Below are positions 25,506 to 34,499 of a stretch of DNA of 64,000 bases, piece by piece. The position numbers and the translations under genes are program-made. How positions within the stretch are numbered: the stretch's first letter is position 1; each line of letters starts with the position of its first letter. Source of the DNA: Promethearchaeota archaeon (GTDB lineage Archaea; Asgardarchaeota; Lokiarchaeia; Sigyniarchaeales; SOKP01); contig JAEOTP010000069.1 of assembly GCA_016839765.1 (NCBI GenBank), forward strand, positions 1 to 64,000, read 5' to 3'. The notes below the pieces were generated by a model that was not told the DNA's origin, did no database searches, and worked only from the letters and a program-made list of their open reading frames with translations.

Positions 25506-25553
25506 AAATCTTTTAAAATTTTTTTTAAACCTAGTTTTTTGCTTAACACTCTA

Positions 25554-25826
25554 TTACACTTGATTTAAATCAAAATAATCATTTATTAGGGTATAAAATC
25601 TCTTTAATACCTCTTCTCCTCGTTTTGTTGTTTGATACTTTTTCATGTTACCATCATTTAGTTGTTCAATTAAATTTCGAGATAAGAGAAATTCAAGTGT
25701 CTCCTTTATCGCGCTCGTTTTTAAACGTGTTTTTCGTAATAACCATGTTTGAGTTCTTTTTGCCCTTAAGCAGAATTCCAATACTTCAGCCCAAATTTCG
25801 AACTTACTCCGTCTTGAAGAACTCAT
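25554..25826 (-). CDS. Small winged-helix DNA-binding protein
   Basis: 90 aa. After SSSRRSKFEIWAEVLEFC comes a winged helix: QTWLLRKTRLKTSAIKETLEFLLSRNLIEQL, with the wing MKKYQTTKRGEEVLKRF. This matches the archaeal HTH_45-type proteins. ATG 25826 follows GGTGAT and is preferred to 25868, which would overlap the upstream membrane protein. Probably co-transcribed with it. Target unknown. Confidence 0.8.
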   Translation of the reverse strand: MSSSRRSKFEIWAEVLEFCLRAKRTQTWLLRKTRLKTSAIKETLEFLLSRNLIEQLNDGNMKKYQTTKRGEEVLKRFYTLINDYFDLNQV

Positions 25827-25848
25827 TGATATATCACCATTATAAAAA

Positions 25849-26580
25849 TTACATGGATTCCTCCTCATCAGAAAAAATTGAATTTTCTAAAGATAACTGT
25901 TCTAATTCTTGAGCCCATTCGTTTAATTTGGGAAATAATTGTTCCCATTTAACGATTTCCTTTCTTATTTTAAATGAAGTCATCAAATTTATTAGCCAAA
26001 AGACTAGCATTGATAGAAATAATATTACCATACAAACTTTTATTAAATCATTTACATTTCCAGCATCCAAAAAGCGTGTAATTAAGAAAACTATATAAAA
26101 ACCCGAGATGAAATTAAGGAATAAGAACGTACTCACTAGTTTAATCAAAGTTGTTTTTTCTTTTGAATAACGATTAAAAAACGCATAAAAATTGGTAATA
26201 TATGGGACAATTCCATCGTAGAGAGCAGTTCGTGTTTGTTCTTTTCCTTTAGTCTGTTTAAGAGAACGGTTTCCTCTGATAATGAACAAACCATAAAAGA
26301 TTATCTGTATTCCTATTTGAATAATTAGTAATGAAAGAACCGCAGTTAGAATAATAGTCACTATGGTTCCAAATAAGCCATATCTTTGAGATAGATCTGT
26401 TGTCGCTTGTCCTATAACCAGTAAATATATCCATAGAATAATAATCCCTACAGCAAAAGAAAATAACAAGATTAACGACGAGAAATGGATTTTAAATAAC
26501 TGATTTATTCTTATAAATTTTGTATATAATGATTGTTGGCTTTTAATTAATCCATTTTTTTCATTCTCGATTTTTTCCAT
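25849..26580 (-). CDS. Membrane protein with four predicted helices
   Basis: 243 aa, not recognised. Hydrophobic segments lie at about residues 33-57, 68-98, 145-168 and 180-202. A loop between the second and third pairs carries basic residues (NRSLKQTKGKEQTRT). The C-terminal 40 residues are an acidic amphipathic helix (KWEQLFPKLNEWAQELEQL). It sits between the giant coiled-coil TrmB-like gene (26742) and the winged-helix gene (25826) on the same strand, so a three-gene unit is likely. Confidence 0.65.
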   Translation of the reverse strand: MEKIENEKNGLIKSQQSLYTKFIRINQLFKIHFSSLILLFSFAVGIIILWIYLLVIGQATTDLSQRYGLFGTIVTIILTAVLSLLIIQIGIQIIFYGLFIIRGNRSLKQTKGKEQTRTALYDGIVPYITNFYAFFNRYSKEKTTLIKLVSTFLFLNFISGFYIVFLITRFLDAGNVNDLIKVCMVILFLSMLVFWLINLMTSFKIRKEIVKWEQLFPKLNEWAQELEQLSLENSIFSDEEESM

Positions 26581-26741
26581 AATTTCACCTTAGAAGTTAT
26601 TATGATATACAAGGGAGCAAAAATATTTAAGTATGTAAGGGTAAATCGTGGCTAGGGATCTATAATCCTTATTTGAAATATTTTACCATTTTTAATAACT
26701 AGGTTATTCAAAAAAATAAAAAATAGAGGAAAAAACGAGAT

Positions 26742-28997
26742 TTATTTAATCGGTCGGGAATTCGCTTGAAAAATCGGACCGATGAACTGAGAATACAAGA
26801 CGCTGTACTGCGATTGATTAGAGACTATAGTAATCATTTCGCTTTCTTTATCTGTTGCTGGACCTAATATTACCTCTTCAGCATCTCGGGTGACAGCAAA
26901 AAATTCTCCAGTACCACTTAATTGTCTAAATTGTATATTTCCAAGAGCCATCATTTTTCTTATTATATCCCCGTACTGATTCATATCAAAATGACTGGTA
27001 AGTAGAAATCTTGCTGCTTTTTTCTGGTATGCAAATTCACTTATTACTTGCAAAACTTCGGGGATGACATAGGGCATGACGATAATAATTGAAGATTTTG
27101 TCCTAAAAACTGCATCCTTAATTGCAGCGACCATAGCATCTTTTCCAATTACTGGCCAAGTGGTTACTTCAGCTAATTCAGGAATTGAAGCAGAGCTATT
27201 GAAAATATCTCTCAATTTTCCTTCATTTATTTCAGCTAATTCTGTGCCATCATCAATAGAATTCATAAACTGTAAAGTAAAATCCGCTATAGCATCTTTA
27301 ATGTTTTGTGTTGTATCTCGCGTTGTGTTAGATAAACTATTTTGAAGAGTTTTAGCATTTTGTTCATATTTAGATTTATGGTCTGTGAGCATTTCACTTA
27401 ATGTTCTATCAAGATCAGCTGATTCATCACCCCATAAACTAATTTCAGAAGTTATTTTTTCAGATGAATCTCTTTTGCCGCCAATAAATTTATCATCAAC
27501 GTCTCTAATCCAATTTTCTTTTATTTGCTTAACTTCTGTATCAAATCCAGTATAATGTTTTAATGAATCTTCTTTATGTCTATTGATTGCCTCATCGTAC
27601 TGCCTTTTATGTTGTTTTAGTGTACTTTCTGAAGAATCTTTCAACTTTAAACTCGTATCTGAGCAATCTTTTACTCCACTTGTTAGAGTGTTATCAATCT
27701 CACCTGCCATATCCGTAGCTAAGGTTTCTAATTGAACATTAATTGTTTCTTGAGCCTTCTGATCAAGATCAGTTGTCTCGGTAACAACATTATCATTCTC
27801 TTTAGTCATGGTGTCTGTTATATCACTCTTTAGAGTATCGGTAGTATCTCTTGTATCTTTAATGTACTCTTCACTTACTTTGGTGAAATCATCTTTCATT
27901 GGTTCTGTATAAGTTAAAATGTTTTGGATTGTTGTTTCATGTCGTGCTTTATATTTTTTCTTTTTTCCCATCCAGAAGAAACCTTTTTTAGCCATGTCTG
28001 CTGAAAAATCCGTAAATCGATTTGCGTGCTCTAAGAGATTATCAATCAGAGTCAATGTCATACTCTTGAATTCATTGGTTTGGTCAGTTAAAATTCGTTG
28101 TCTTTCATCCACTGTTGCTTTTAGGTTTGTAGATAATGTATCTGTTGTATTCTTTAAATGATTAAGATGTTCTTTTAAGAGGCGCGAAAGTCTCTCTTTC
28201 AAATCAGTAATAATTTTATCCATTCTCTCCAGATATTTTTCAAGAATTTGTTCCATTCTTGGTTTTAAATCACTGGCTATGGTTTTATGTCTCTCTACAT
28301 GATCATCCAAATCCTTTTTTAATTCTCTTTCTAGATCCTCAACTCGTTTTGAAAAATCACTTAATAAATCCGAAATAAGATTTGTTAAGTTCTCTTTTGT
28401 TCGATTAACTGCAGTCTCATTTTCTTTTATTTTACTATCGCTAATGTTTTTTACATCTGAATTTAATGTATCTACAATCTTATGAAGATTTTCTTCCAAA
28501 GTTTTAGACGTATCAGTGAATCGATTTCTTGCACTATTAATTCGTTCTCTTTTATTATTGTTTTTTGTGTCAGAATCCTCAAAAAAAGCCTTAATTTGGT
28601 TATCAACGGCAGTAACAACCTCATCTATACTTTTATCTTGAATTGCTTCAAGTTTTTCAAATCGTTTCGCCTGGTCGGCTAGTATATTATCTTTAATTTT
28701 GGCGATTTCACCTCTAAAAACCTCAGATTCACCAATATATAATTCAAAGAAGGGTTCAAGAGGAATAAATCGGTCTACAATCCCAGTAACTTTCTTAAGA
28801 AATCCTTTTTCAACTAGCCATTCTGTAATTTGTAAAACAGATTCATAAGTAAATCCTTCATGTTCTTCCATTAATGTTAAATATACCTCTGAAGCAGTAG
28901 CTCTTGGTACTCTTAAATAAACTAAATAAACAAGGATTTGCTCTTCGGTAAATCCGTAGCGAGTAAAAATTTCTTTTGTAATTTCTTTTAGAGACAT
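26742..28997 (-). CDS. TrmB-like winged-helix protein with a very long coiled coil
   Basis: 751 aa. Residues 1-100 form a TrmB-type winged helix (YGFTEEQILVYLVYLRVPRA, EWLVEKGFLKKV). Residues 100-610 are almost pure heptad helix, rich in Thr, Asp, Lys and Leu. The last 130 residues resemble the phospholipase-D-like sensor domain of TrmB proteins (AIKDAVFRTKSSIIIVMPYV, then ARFLLTSHFD, FRQLSGTGEFFAV). Ordinary TrmB proteins lack the 500-residue insert. ATG 28997 follows GGAG and is preferred to TTG 29018. It looks like a regulator or structural protein whose DNA-binding head and sensor are far apart. Confidence 0.75.
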   Translation of the reverse strand: MSLKEITKEIFTRYGFTEEQILVYLVYLRVPRATASEVYLTLMEEHEGFTYESVLQITEWLVEKGFLKKVTGIVDRFIPLEPFFELYIGESEVFRGEIAKIKDNILADQAKRFEKLEAIQDKSIDEVVTAVDNQIKAFFEDSDTKNNNKRERINSARNRFTDTSKTLEENLHKIVDTLNSDVKNISDSKIKENETAVNRTKENLTNLISDLLSDFSKRVEDLERELKKDLDDHVERHKTIASDLKPRMEQILEKYLERMDKIITDLKERLSRLLKEHLNHLKNTTDTLSTNLKATVDERQRILTDQTNEFKSMTLTLIDNLLEHANRFTDFSADMAKKGFFWMGKKKKYKARHETTIQNILTYTEPMKDDFTKVSEEYIKDTRDTTDTLKSDITDTMTKENDNVVTETTDLDQKAQETINVQLETLATDMAGEIDNTLTSGVKDCSDTSLKLKDSSESTLKQHKRQYDEAINRHKEDSLKHYTGFDTEVKQIKENWIRDVDDKFIGGKRDSSEKITSEISLWGDESADLDRTLSEMLTDHKSKYEQNAKTLQNSLSNTTRDTTQNIKDAIADFTLQFMNSIDDGTELAEINEGKLRDIFNSSASIPELAEVTTWPVIGKDAMVAAIKDAVFRTKSSIIIVMPYVIPEVLQVISEFAYQKKAARFLLTSHFDMNQYGDIIRKMMALGNIQFRQLSGTGEFFAVTRDAEEVILGPATDKESEMITIVSNQSQYSVLYSQFIGPIFQANSRPIK

Positions 28998-29265
28998 AAG
29001 CTTTTCTCCAATTTTCAAATTCAGTATTTAATAAATTTAAATTAATATGTATTAAAATGAATTCCTTTTCAAATAATTTTATTATTTTTTTAAGTGTATA
29101 ATAATAATTTCAAAATAATAATATTAAAACTTAAGTTTTGACTAACCAAAATTTTAAGCCGTTTTCTGAAACCATCAAATTTTCATTAATCTACAATTTA
29201 ATGGGAAAGATTATTCCTCAATCCTTTTTATACTAAGTTCTTTTGTAATATTTAAAATAAATTTG

Positions 29266-29958
29266 ATGAAAAAAATGAAAAAATTAAGTAAAATACTTTT
29301 AAGTACTTTTTTGATAGCATTAGTGTTTTCTACCGTCTCTAGTTTCAATGTAGTCGCCATAGAATCTCCTGATGAGACATATGATATTCCTACTGACACA
29401 GAACAAAGAATGGTACAAGCTAATATTAGAACTATGTTTCGTTTTCGACAAAGAACACAATTAACGTTTCAAGCTAATGTAAATTTAGATTTAGATATGG
29501 ACTGTGATGCCTTAAGAATCGGTGCTAAGGATTTTATAGTGGAAATTGAAGGAAATCAAGATCTTCATATGAATATGACTTGTACACGTGAAGAAATTCA
29601 ATTAGGTCTACAGATGGGAAATACATATCGAATAAGAAATCGTAATACTTATCGATATCAAGAAGGCTTTGTTGCTTATATGCAGTGCAATGGAACGTTT
29701 TTACAAGCAAGGTTAAGAATTCAAGCTACCAACGAAAATAGAGTAGGATCATGGGCTTATTATGATGAAGCAACAGATGAATGGGTTTCAGTTCCAACAA
29801 CTGTTGAAGATGGATATCTAACCGCAACTGTTGATCACTTTTCATATTGGACGGTTTTAATCCCTGACAATACATTATACGTAATTATAGGTGTTAGTGT
29901 AGCTGTCGTAGCCGGAATTGTAGTTGTTGCTATCATTTATTATAAAAAAAGAAAATAA
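29266..29958 (+). CDS. Secreted, C-terminally membrane-anchored surface protein
   Basis: About 230 aa. It has an N-terminal signal peptide (basic start, then LLSTFLIALVFSTVSSFNVVA), an ectodomain of about 160 residues rich in Thr, Gln, Asn and Arg, and a C-terminal membrane helix (LYVIIGVSVAVVAGIVVVAI) ending in YYKKRK. The segment ATVDHFSYWTVL before the anchor resembles the motif often seen just before the end of archaeal surface proteins. Ligand unknown. The membrane-bound regulator gene follows 79 bases downstream on the same strand. Confidence 0.75.
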   Translation: MKKMKKLSKILLSTFLIALVFSTVSSFNVVAIESPDETYDIPTDTEQRMVQANIRTMFRFRQRTQLTFQANVNLDLDMDCDALRIGAKDFIVEIEGNQDLHMNMTCTREEIQLGLQMGNTYRIRNRNTYRYQEGFVAYMQCNGTFLQARLRIQATNENRVGSWAYYDEATDEWVSVPTTVEDGYLTATVDHFSYWTVLIPDNTLYVIIGVSVAVVAGIVVVAIIYYKKRK

Positions 29959-30037
29959 AATATTATAGATAAATTTTAAAACATTTTTTTTTTAATTTTA
30001 ATAAAAATTACTAATAAAACACAAAAATTGAGCTTAA

Positions 30038-31285
30038 TTGTTTTTTTGGAATATTAAAAAGAGGAAAATTCGCATCTTTAGCATTTTAATCTTATCCGTT
30101 ATAGTACTGCAATTCACATTCTTCATTTATCAAGCTTCTTCAAGAGAAGAAATTATTCCTGGTTTTTCTACAGAAGACCAAATCTATCCAAATGAAACAG
30201 TTATTTATAAATTCCCTAATAATATTGTTTTAGGTATTTCTACTAACACTTTTATTGATATTAAGATTAGCTATGAGAATAGAATAGCAAATCGCGAGAT
30301 TTTTTTAAAAGTAAATAACAGTTCGCCAATTTCATTAAATATCACCTCTAAAATGGAAATGGGGAGTTTTAATTTATCAGAAAAACCTGAAAGCCCTAGA
30401 AGAGGAGGTTTTCAATTTCAGTATAGATACAACTGTATTTACCAAATATCATTTAATGTAACCATCGAAAATATTACATTTCGTAGTATCAAAAACTCTT
30501 TTTATGGGTTTAATCCAAATAATCAATATTCCATGGCTATCTTTAAAGCTTCTCAAGACTCTTGGCAGTTTGTAGATACTTCTGACAAATATAATGAGAC
30601 AAGTTCTGAAAATTATTTAGAAAGTTCTCTTTCAAATCTTGAGGCGGGGACTGATTACTATATTACCTTCTTTGAGTTGAGTGAAATTTTTGATAGTTGG
30701 TTTTGGGTAATTTTAATAATTGTTTTTGCTGTGGCATTTGGGTCAATCGTAATTCTAATTTCAAAGAAAGATTATTTCCGTTATCTAAGAACAAGACAAA
30801 CACCAATAGAAAAAGGAGCACACAGATTAACCTTGGAAGAAGTATTAGAAAATGAGAATAGAAATAATATTATAGATTTAATACTTGAAGAGCCAGGAAT
30901 ACACTTTAATGAACTTTTAAGACAAACAGGACTTGCTGCTGGAAATTTAGTCTGGCATCTAGACATCTTAGAAACATATAAAGTAATAGGTAAAAAAAGA
31001 ATTAGTAAATTTATAGCATACTTCCCATATTATCAAAAAAATCCGATTTCAAATTTGGATATTGAATTAAGTAAAAGCAAATTAACTTTAGAAATCTTGG
31101 AAATGATAGAAAAAGAACCAGGTCTCTGGAATAATTTGATTACCAAACGATTAAAGGTAGATCATAAAACTATTCAATATCACGTGGATAAATTAAAAGA
31201 ACTTGGGTTAATTAATTTTAAAAAAGATGGAAGAAAGAAAAAAATATACCCAAATCTCGATTCAGAATACTTCAATAAAGATTAA
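30038..31285 (+). CDS. Membrane-tethered regulator with two winged helices
   Basis: 415 aa. An N-terminal signal or anchor (FSILILSVIVLQFTFFIY) precedes an ectodomain of about 190 residues, rich in Asn, Ser and aromatic residues. A membrane helix follows (WVILIIVFAVAFGSIVILIS, about residue 225). The cytoplasmic part has two winged helices: GIHFNELLRQTGLAAGNLVW and GLWNNLITKRLKVDHKTIQY, each followed by a wing. This is a one-component sensor for an outside signal. The adjacent upstream surface protein may be its partner or target. Start TTG 30038. Confidence 0.75.
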   Translation: MFFWNIKKRKIRIFSILILSVIVLQFTFFIYQASSREEIIPGFSTEDQIYPNETVIYKFPNNIVLGISTNTFIDIKISYENRIANREIFLKVNNSSPISLNITSKMEMGSFNLSEKPESPRRGGFQFQYRYNCIYQISFNVTIENITFRSIKNSFYGFNPNNQYSMAIFKASQDSWQFVDTSDKYNETSSENYLESSLSNLEAGTDYYITFFELSEIFDSWFWVILIIVFAVAFGSIVILISKKDYFRYLRTRQTPIEKGAHRLTLEEVLENENRNNIIDLILEEPGIHFNELLRQTGLAAGNLVWHLDILETYKVIGKKRISKFIAYFPYYQKNPISNLDIELSKSKLTLEILEMIEKEPGLWNNLITKRLKVDHKTIQYHVDKLKELGLINFKKDGRKKKIYPNLDSEYFNKD

Positions 31286-31313
31286 TCTCTCATTAATATC
31301 TTAGAACTTTGAG

Positions 31314-32717
31314 TTAAAGATTAAGCAGCCAAGAATTAATCTGTGGAGCAAAAATAATCAGTAAAATTATTAGAACAATGAATATAATGCACGATGCACT
31401 TTTTATTATAGCAGGTCCTCCAACGTTTACATTTTCTGATCTTTGCCTGAATTCCTTAACTTTTGCGCGATAAAATGCTTTTAATCCTTTATTTGTTAAA
31501 ACTAGTTGCTCATTAATATTTTCAATAAGTCCCCCTTCGATTAATTTGTCAATATGCTTCTCAGCAGTAGCAGGACCTAATTCGTCATAGAAGAAATCAG
31601 CAAAACCTTCATAATACATCCTTCCTAAATTAAGACCTTTAGTGAAGTATTCTATTAGAATCTTGCGAGATAAAGAATCTCTCCGTATGCTACCTAAGAT
31701 ATATCCAGTTAGCCGATTTTCATAAATATTATCCGCAAATACTTTTATAGAGGTTATATCAAAATCTTCTTCTTTTTTTGAAAGCTCCAGAATAATTTCA
31801 ATACCTTCTTTAAACACTAAAATTGCGATAACAATTCCAACAAGCGAGTCAACAAAATATATCTTAAAAATCGCAAAGGTTAAACCAATTAGAACACCAA
31901 TTGAAAGCATTAAATTCAATTCAGAATCTTTAGAATCACTAAGGAGGGATAAATTTCCTGAAGTTCTACCAACCAGACTTTTAAGATACATCAATCCCGT
32001 ATTTATCGCTATTGAAATAAAGCTAATAAAATATGCTTCTATTGTTGGCACTATCGGAGATTTTATAAGAAGGTCTTCTATGCCAGACCAGACCAAGGTT
32101 ACTCCAGTGAACATCATCAAAAGGACTATTAATATACTTGCTAATTTGTCCTTTTTAAATTTCATTCCAAGCAATACTATTAAACCTATTTTTATTAAAT
32201 CGGTCAAATTTTCAAAACCTTCAGTTAACATCCCCTGTGACCCTAATTGTAATCCGGTAAAAATCTTCAAACTTGAGAGAATTATTAAAAAAATTGCTGA
32301 TATTAGAATCACAGATGTTTTTGAAAACAATCTACGCATCCAATAACTTGTATGTAAATTCCAGAAGTAGCTAACCTCAACTAGTTTTTTACCAGTTTCA
32401 GTAAGTTCAATTGTATTGTTTTGTTTGATTTCTATTAATTTCTTGCGGTTCGCTTTTTGTATATATTCCTCAGTATCATTATCTTCAATGAGAACTTGTT
32501 TTGTCGCAGAAAGAAAAAATAAACGCATTTGAGATTTTAAATCTTCAATATCTTGTACTCCATCATAGATAAGACATAAAAAACCATATAAAAAATCTTC
32601 GTGAGGGTCTCTATGATGTCCATCATAATATTTCTTTACGAAATTTTGACCTTCTCCTTTTGGACCAAATTTTAAGTCTTTTCTTGAATATTTCGATTTC
32701 AAATCCTCTAAAGGCAT
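31314..32717 (-). CDS. CDF-like cation transporter flanked by winged-helix-like domains
   Basis: 467 aa. Residues 130-320 resemble the six-helix core of cation diffusion facilitators: GSQGMLTEGFENLTDLIKIG in place of GSxALLADALHNLSD, and later LSLLSDSKDSELNLM in place of LxADALHxxSD. The usual ligands are changed: the Asp/His of helix 2 become Glu and Asp, and the helix 5 His-x3-Asp reads as Asp-x3-Asn. The N-terminal 110 residues and residues 345-430 look like winged helices (KLIEIKQNNTIELTETGKKL; GPATAEKHIDKLIEGGLIENI). A last membrane helix ends the protein. This may be a transporter that also senses or regulates. Confidence 0.6.
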   Translation of the reverse strand: MPLEDLKSKYSRKDLKFGPKGEGQNFVKKYYDGHHRDPHEDFLYGFLCLIYDGVQDIEDLKSQMRLFFLSATKQVLIEDNDTEEYIQKANRKKLIEIKQNNTIELTETGKKLVEVSYFWNLHTSYWMRRLFSKTSVILISAIFLIILSSLKIFTGLQLGSQGMLTEGFENLTDLIKIGLIVLLGMKFKKDKLASILIVLLMMFTGVTLVWSGIEDLLIKSPIVPTIEAYFISFISIAINTGLMYLKSLVGRTSGNLSLLSDSKDSELNLMLSIGVLIGLTFAIFKIYFVDSLVGIVIAILVFKEGIEIILELSKKEEDFDITSIKVFADNIYENRLTGYILGSIRRDSLSRKILIEYFTKGLNLGRMYYEGFADFFYDELGPATAEKHIDKLIEGGLIENINEQLVLTNKGLKAFYRAKVKEFRQRSENVNVGGPAIIKSASCIIFIVLIILLIIFAPQINSWLLNL

Positions 32718-32800
32718 TAAGTTTTATTATAAGACATAAAAATTATATATTTCGAAATTACTATTAATCGAAACTAATATGAAAATAAAATTTATGAAAA

Positions 32801-33304
32801 TTGATTGATCCTGAAAAACTTTTACAATTCATAAAAAATAGAAGAACTATTCGTAGTTTTCAAGGAAAAATGATTTCAGATAAGGAAATCGAAATGATTT
32901 TGGAAGCAGGTAGATGGGCTCCTAGCGCTTCGAATAGACAACCCTGGGAATTTATTGTAGTTAAAAATGAAAGAAAGAAGCAAGAATTAGCAAAGGTGGC
33001 TACATATGGTAGGTTTTTGGGAAATGCTCCTCTGGTTATAGCTATTATAGGAAAAATATATCAAAATCCAAAATGGTATGTTCAAGACACCTCTCTAGTA
33101 TCGATGAATATGATGTTGATGGCCTGGGCTTTAGGAATAGGAACTTGCTGGATTGGTTCAATGGATCGTGAGAAAGCGAAAGAAATTCTTGAACTTGGGA
33201 AAAATGATTTTGTTCTTACAATCTTACCAATGGGTTATATTGAAGGTGAAATTCCAAAACCTAAAAATAGAAAACCCTTAGAAAAAATCACTAAGGAAAT
33301 TTAA
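32801..33304 (+). CDS. Nitroreductase-family flavoprotein
   Basis: 167 aa, FMN-dependent oxidoreductase fold. Motifs are KNRRTIRSFQGKMIS (FMN phosphate binding), EAGRWAPSASNRQPWEFIVV, NMMLMAWALGIGTCWIGS and MGYIEGE near the end. Short relatives without the extended C-terminus reduce nitro-compounds, quinones or flavins; the substrate cannot be told. The start is TTG 32801, with no clear ribosome binding site. Confidence 0.9.
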   Translation: MIDPEKLLQFIKNRRTIRSFQGKMISDKEIEMILEAGRWAPSASNRQPWEFIVVKNERKKQELAKVATYGRFLGNAPLVIAIIGKIYQNPKWYVQDTSLVSMNMMLMAWALGIGTCWIGSMDREKAKEILELGKNDFVLTILPMGYIEGEIPKPKNRKPLEKITKEI

Positions 33305-33316
33305 AAATAACTCTCT

Positions 33317-34483
33317 TTAAATCGTTATTGTTAGATCTTCAATTGTTTCTGGAGCTTTGGTTAATTTTTGATACCCCTCTTGAGTAATTAACACTGTATC
33401 GGAATGACGGAACCCTCCTAATCCTGGAATATATATTCCTGGTTCGATACTAATTATCATATTTGGTTCAAGTTTTCGATCATATCCCTCAGCGATATAT
33501 GGAGCTTCGTGTCCAGTTATTCCAAAACCATGACCAGTACGATGAATTATGTAATCAGCATAACCTTTTTCGAATATAAATTTTCTCACTTTTTTATCAA
33601 TTTCACTCATAACGCTACCTGGTTTTAAAAGATTATAAGCCAAAGCTCTTGAACTAATCATAACTTCAAATGGTTCTTTGGCTTTTTCTGGAACATTTCC
33701 TAAGAAAAAAGTGCGTTCTAGCTCAACACCATAACCATCAACTTGGGCTTGAACTATAGAAACATGGGGCCCTCCTTCTTCCATCTCGGTAAATATATGA
33801 GGAACTAAATGCGGATCATGAGAAATTGAAGGTGGCCAGACTGCAGCTGTTGTTTGTGTAGCTCTAAAATTAGCATTAGGAATGTCTTGTACAATCTTTG
33901 AGGTCATAGCATTTGTGACTTCTTTATATAGAGCAAATTCAAGAACTTTTGGCCGACATTTCTTAAGTAAAACCCTATGTCCTTTATTAACAATTTTACA
34001 TGCGTGAATTGTTCTCCCTATTTCATAATCTGTTTTAATGATTCGTGCCTCTTCAATAAGATCTGTTATGATTTTTTTACCAGGAGTTTTGTCTACTATA
34101 CCCATCGGCATCATAGATTCAATTCCTACAGTAGCATCTTTATTGATTAATTTCTGGTAGTAATCAAACCAATTCTCACCCTCACGAGCAGGAAATTCAT
34201 AATAAATTATAAAATCAAGCTCTAATATTGCTCGTTGTTCAATATGTCCTTTTTCTAATAGAGGAATCAACATTTTTGGAAGCCCTTCTTTTGGAATAAT
34301 TAAAATAAAGGGTCTTTCATGAACATAAAAAGCAAAATTAGTTAAATAATAGATATTAGTCGGATCGAAAGAAATATAATAATCTAAATTTTCTCTATCC
34401 ATTAAAATTCTTATTTTTTCTAATCGATTAGTTAATTCCCCTTTATTGGGAGGGGAAGTGATTGCTTTATAGTTTATCTTCAT
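33317..34483 (-). CDS. M24-family (Xaa-Pro peptidase/creatinase fold) protein with altered metal site
   Basis: 388 aa with an N-terminal creatinase-like domain and a C-terminal pita-bread fold. RTGHGFGITGHEAPYI and IISIEPGIYIP keep a ligand His and Glu. The two-Asp strand reads IVQAQVDGYGVELERT, so the first Asp is Ile and the second is Glu. The last Glu, in GGVRIED of true peptidases, reads GGFRHSD. Three of five ligands therefore differ, which suggests creatinase-like metal-independent chemistry or another metal. The enoyl-CoA hydratase gene is 16 bases upstream. Confidence 0.8.
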   Translation of the reverse strand: MKINYKAITSPPNKGELTNRLEKIRILMDRENLDYYISFDPTNIYYLTNFAFYVHERPFILIIPKEGLPKMLIPLLEKGHIEQRAILELDFIIYYEFPAREGENWFDYYQKLINKDATVGIESMMPMGIVDKTPGKKIITDLIEEARIIKTDYEIGRTIHACKIVNKGHRVLLKKCRPKVLEFALYKEVTNAMTSKIVQDIPNANFRATQTTAAVWPPSISHDPHLVPHIFTEMEEGGPHVSIVQAQVDGYGVELERTFFLGNVPEKAKEPFEVMISSRALAYNLLKPGSVMSEIDKKVRKFIFEKGYADYIIHRTGHGFGITGHEAPYIAEGYDRKLEPNMIISIEPGIYIPGLGGFRHSDTVLITQEGYQKLTKAPETIEDLTITI

Positions 34484-34499
34484 TGTTTATTTCTCCCTT

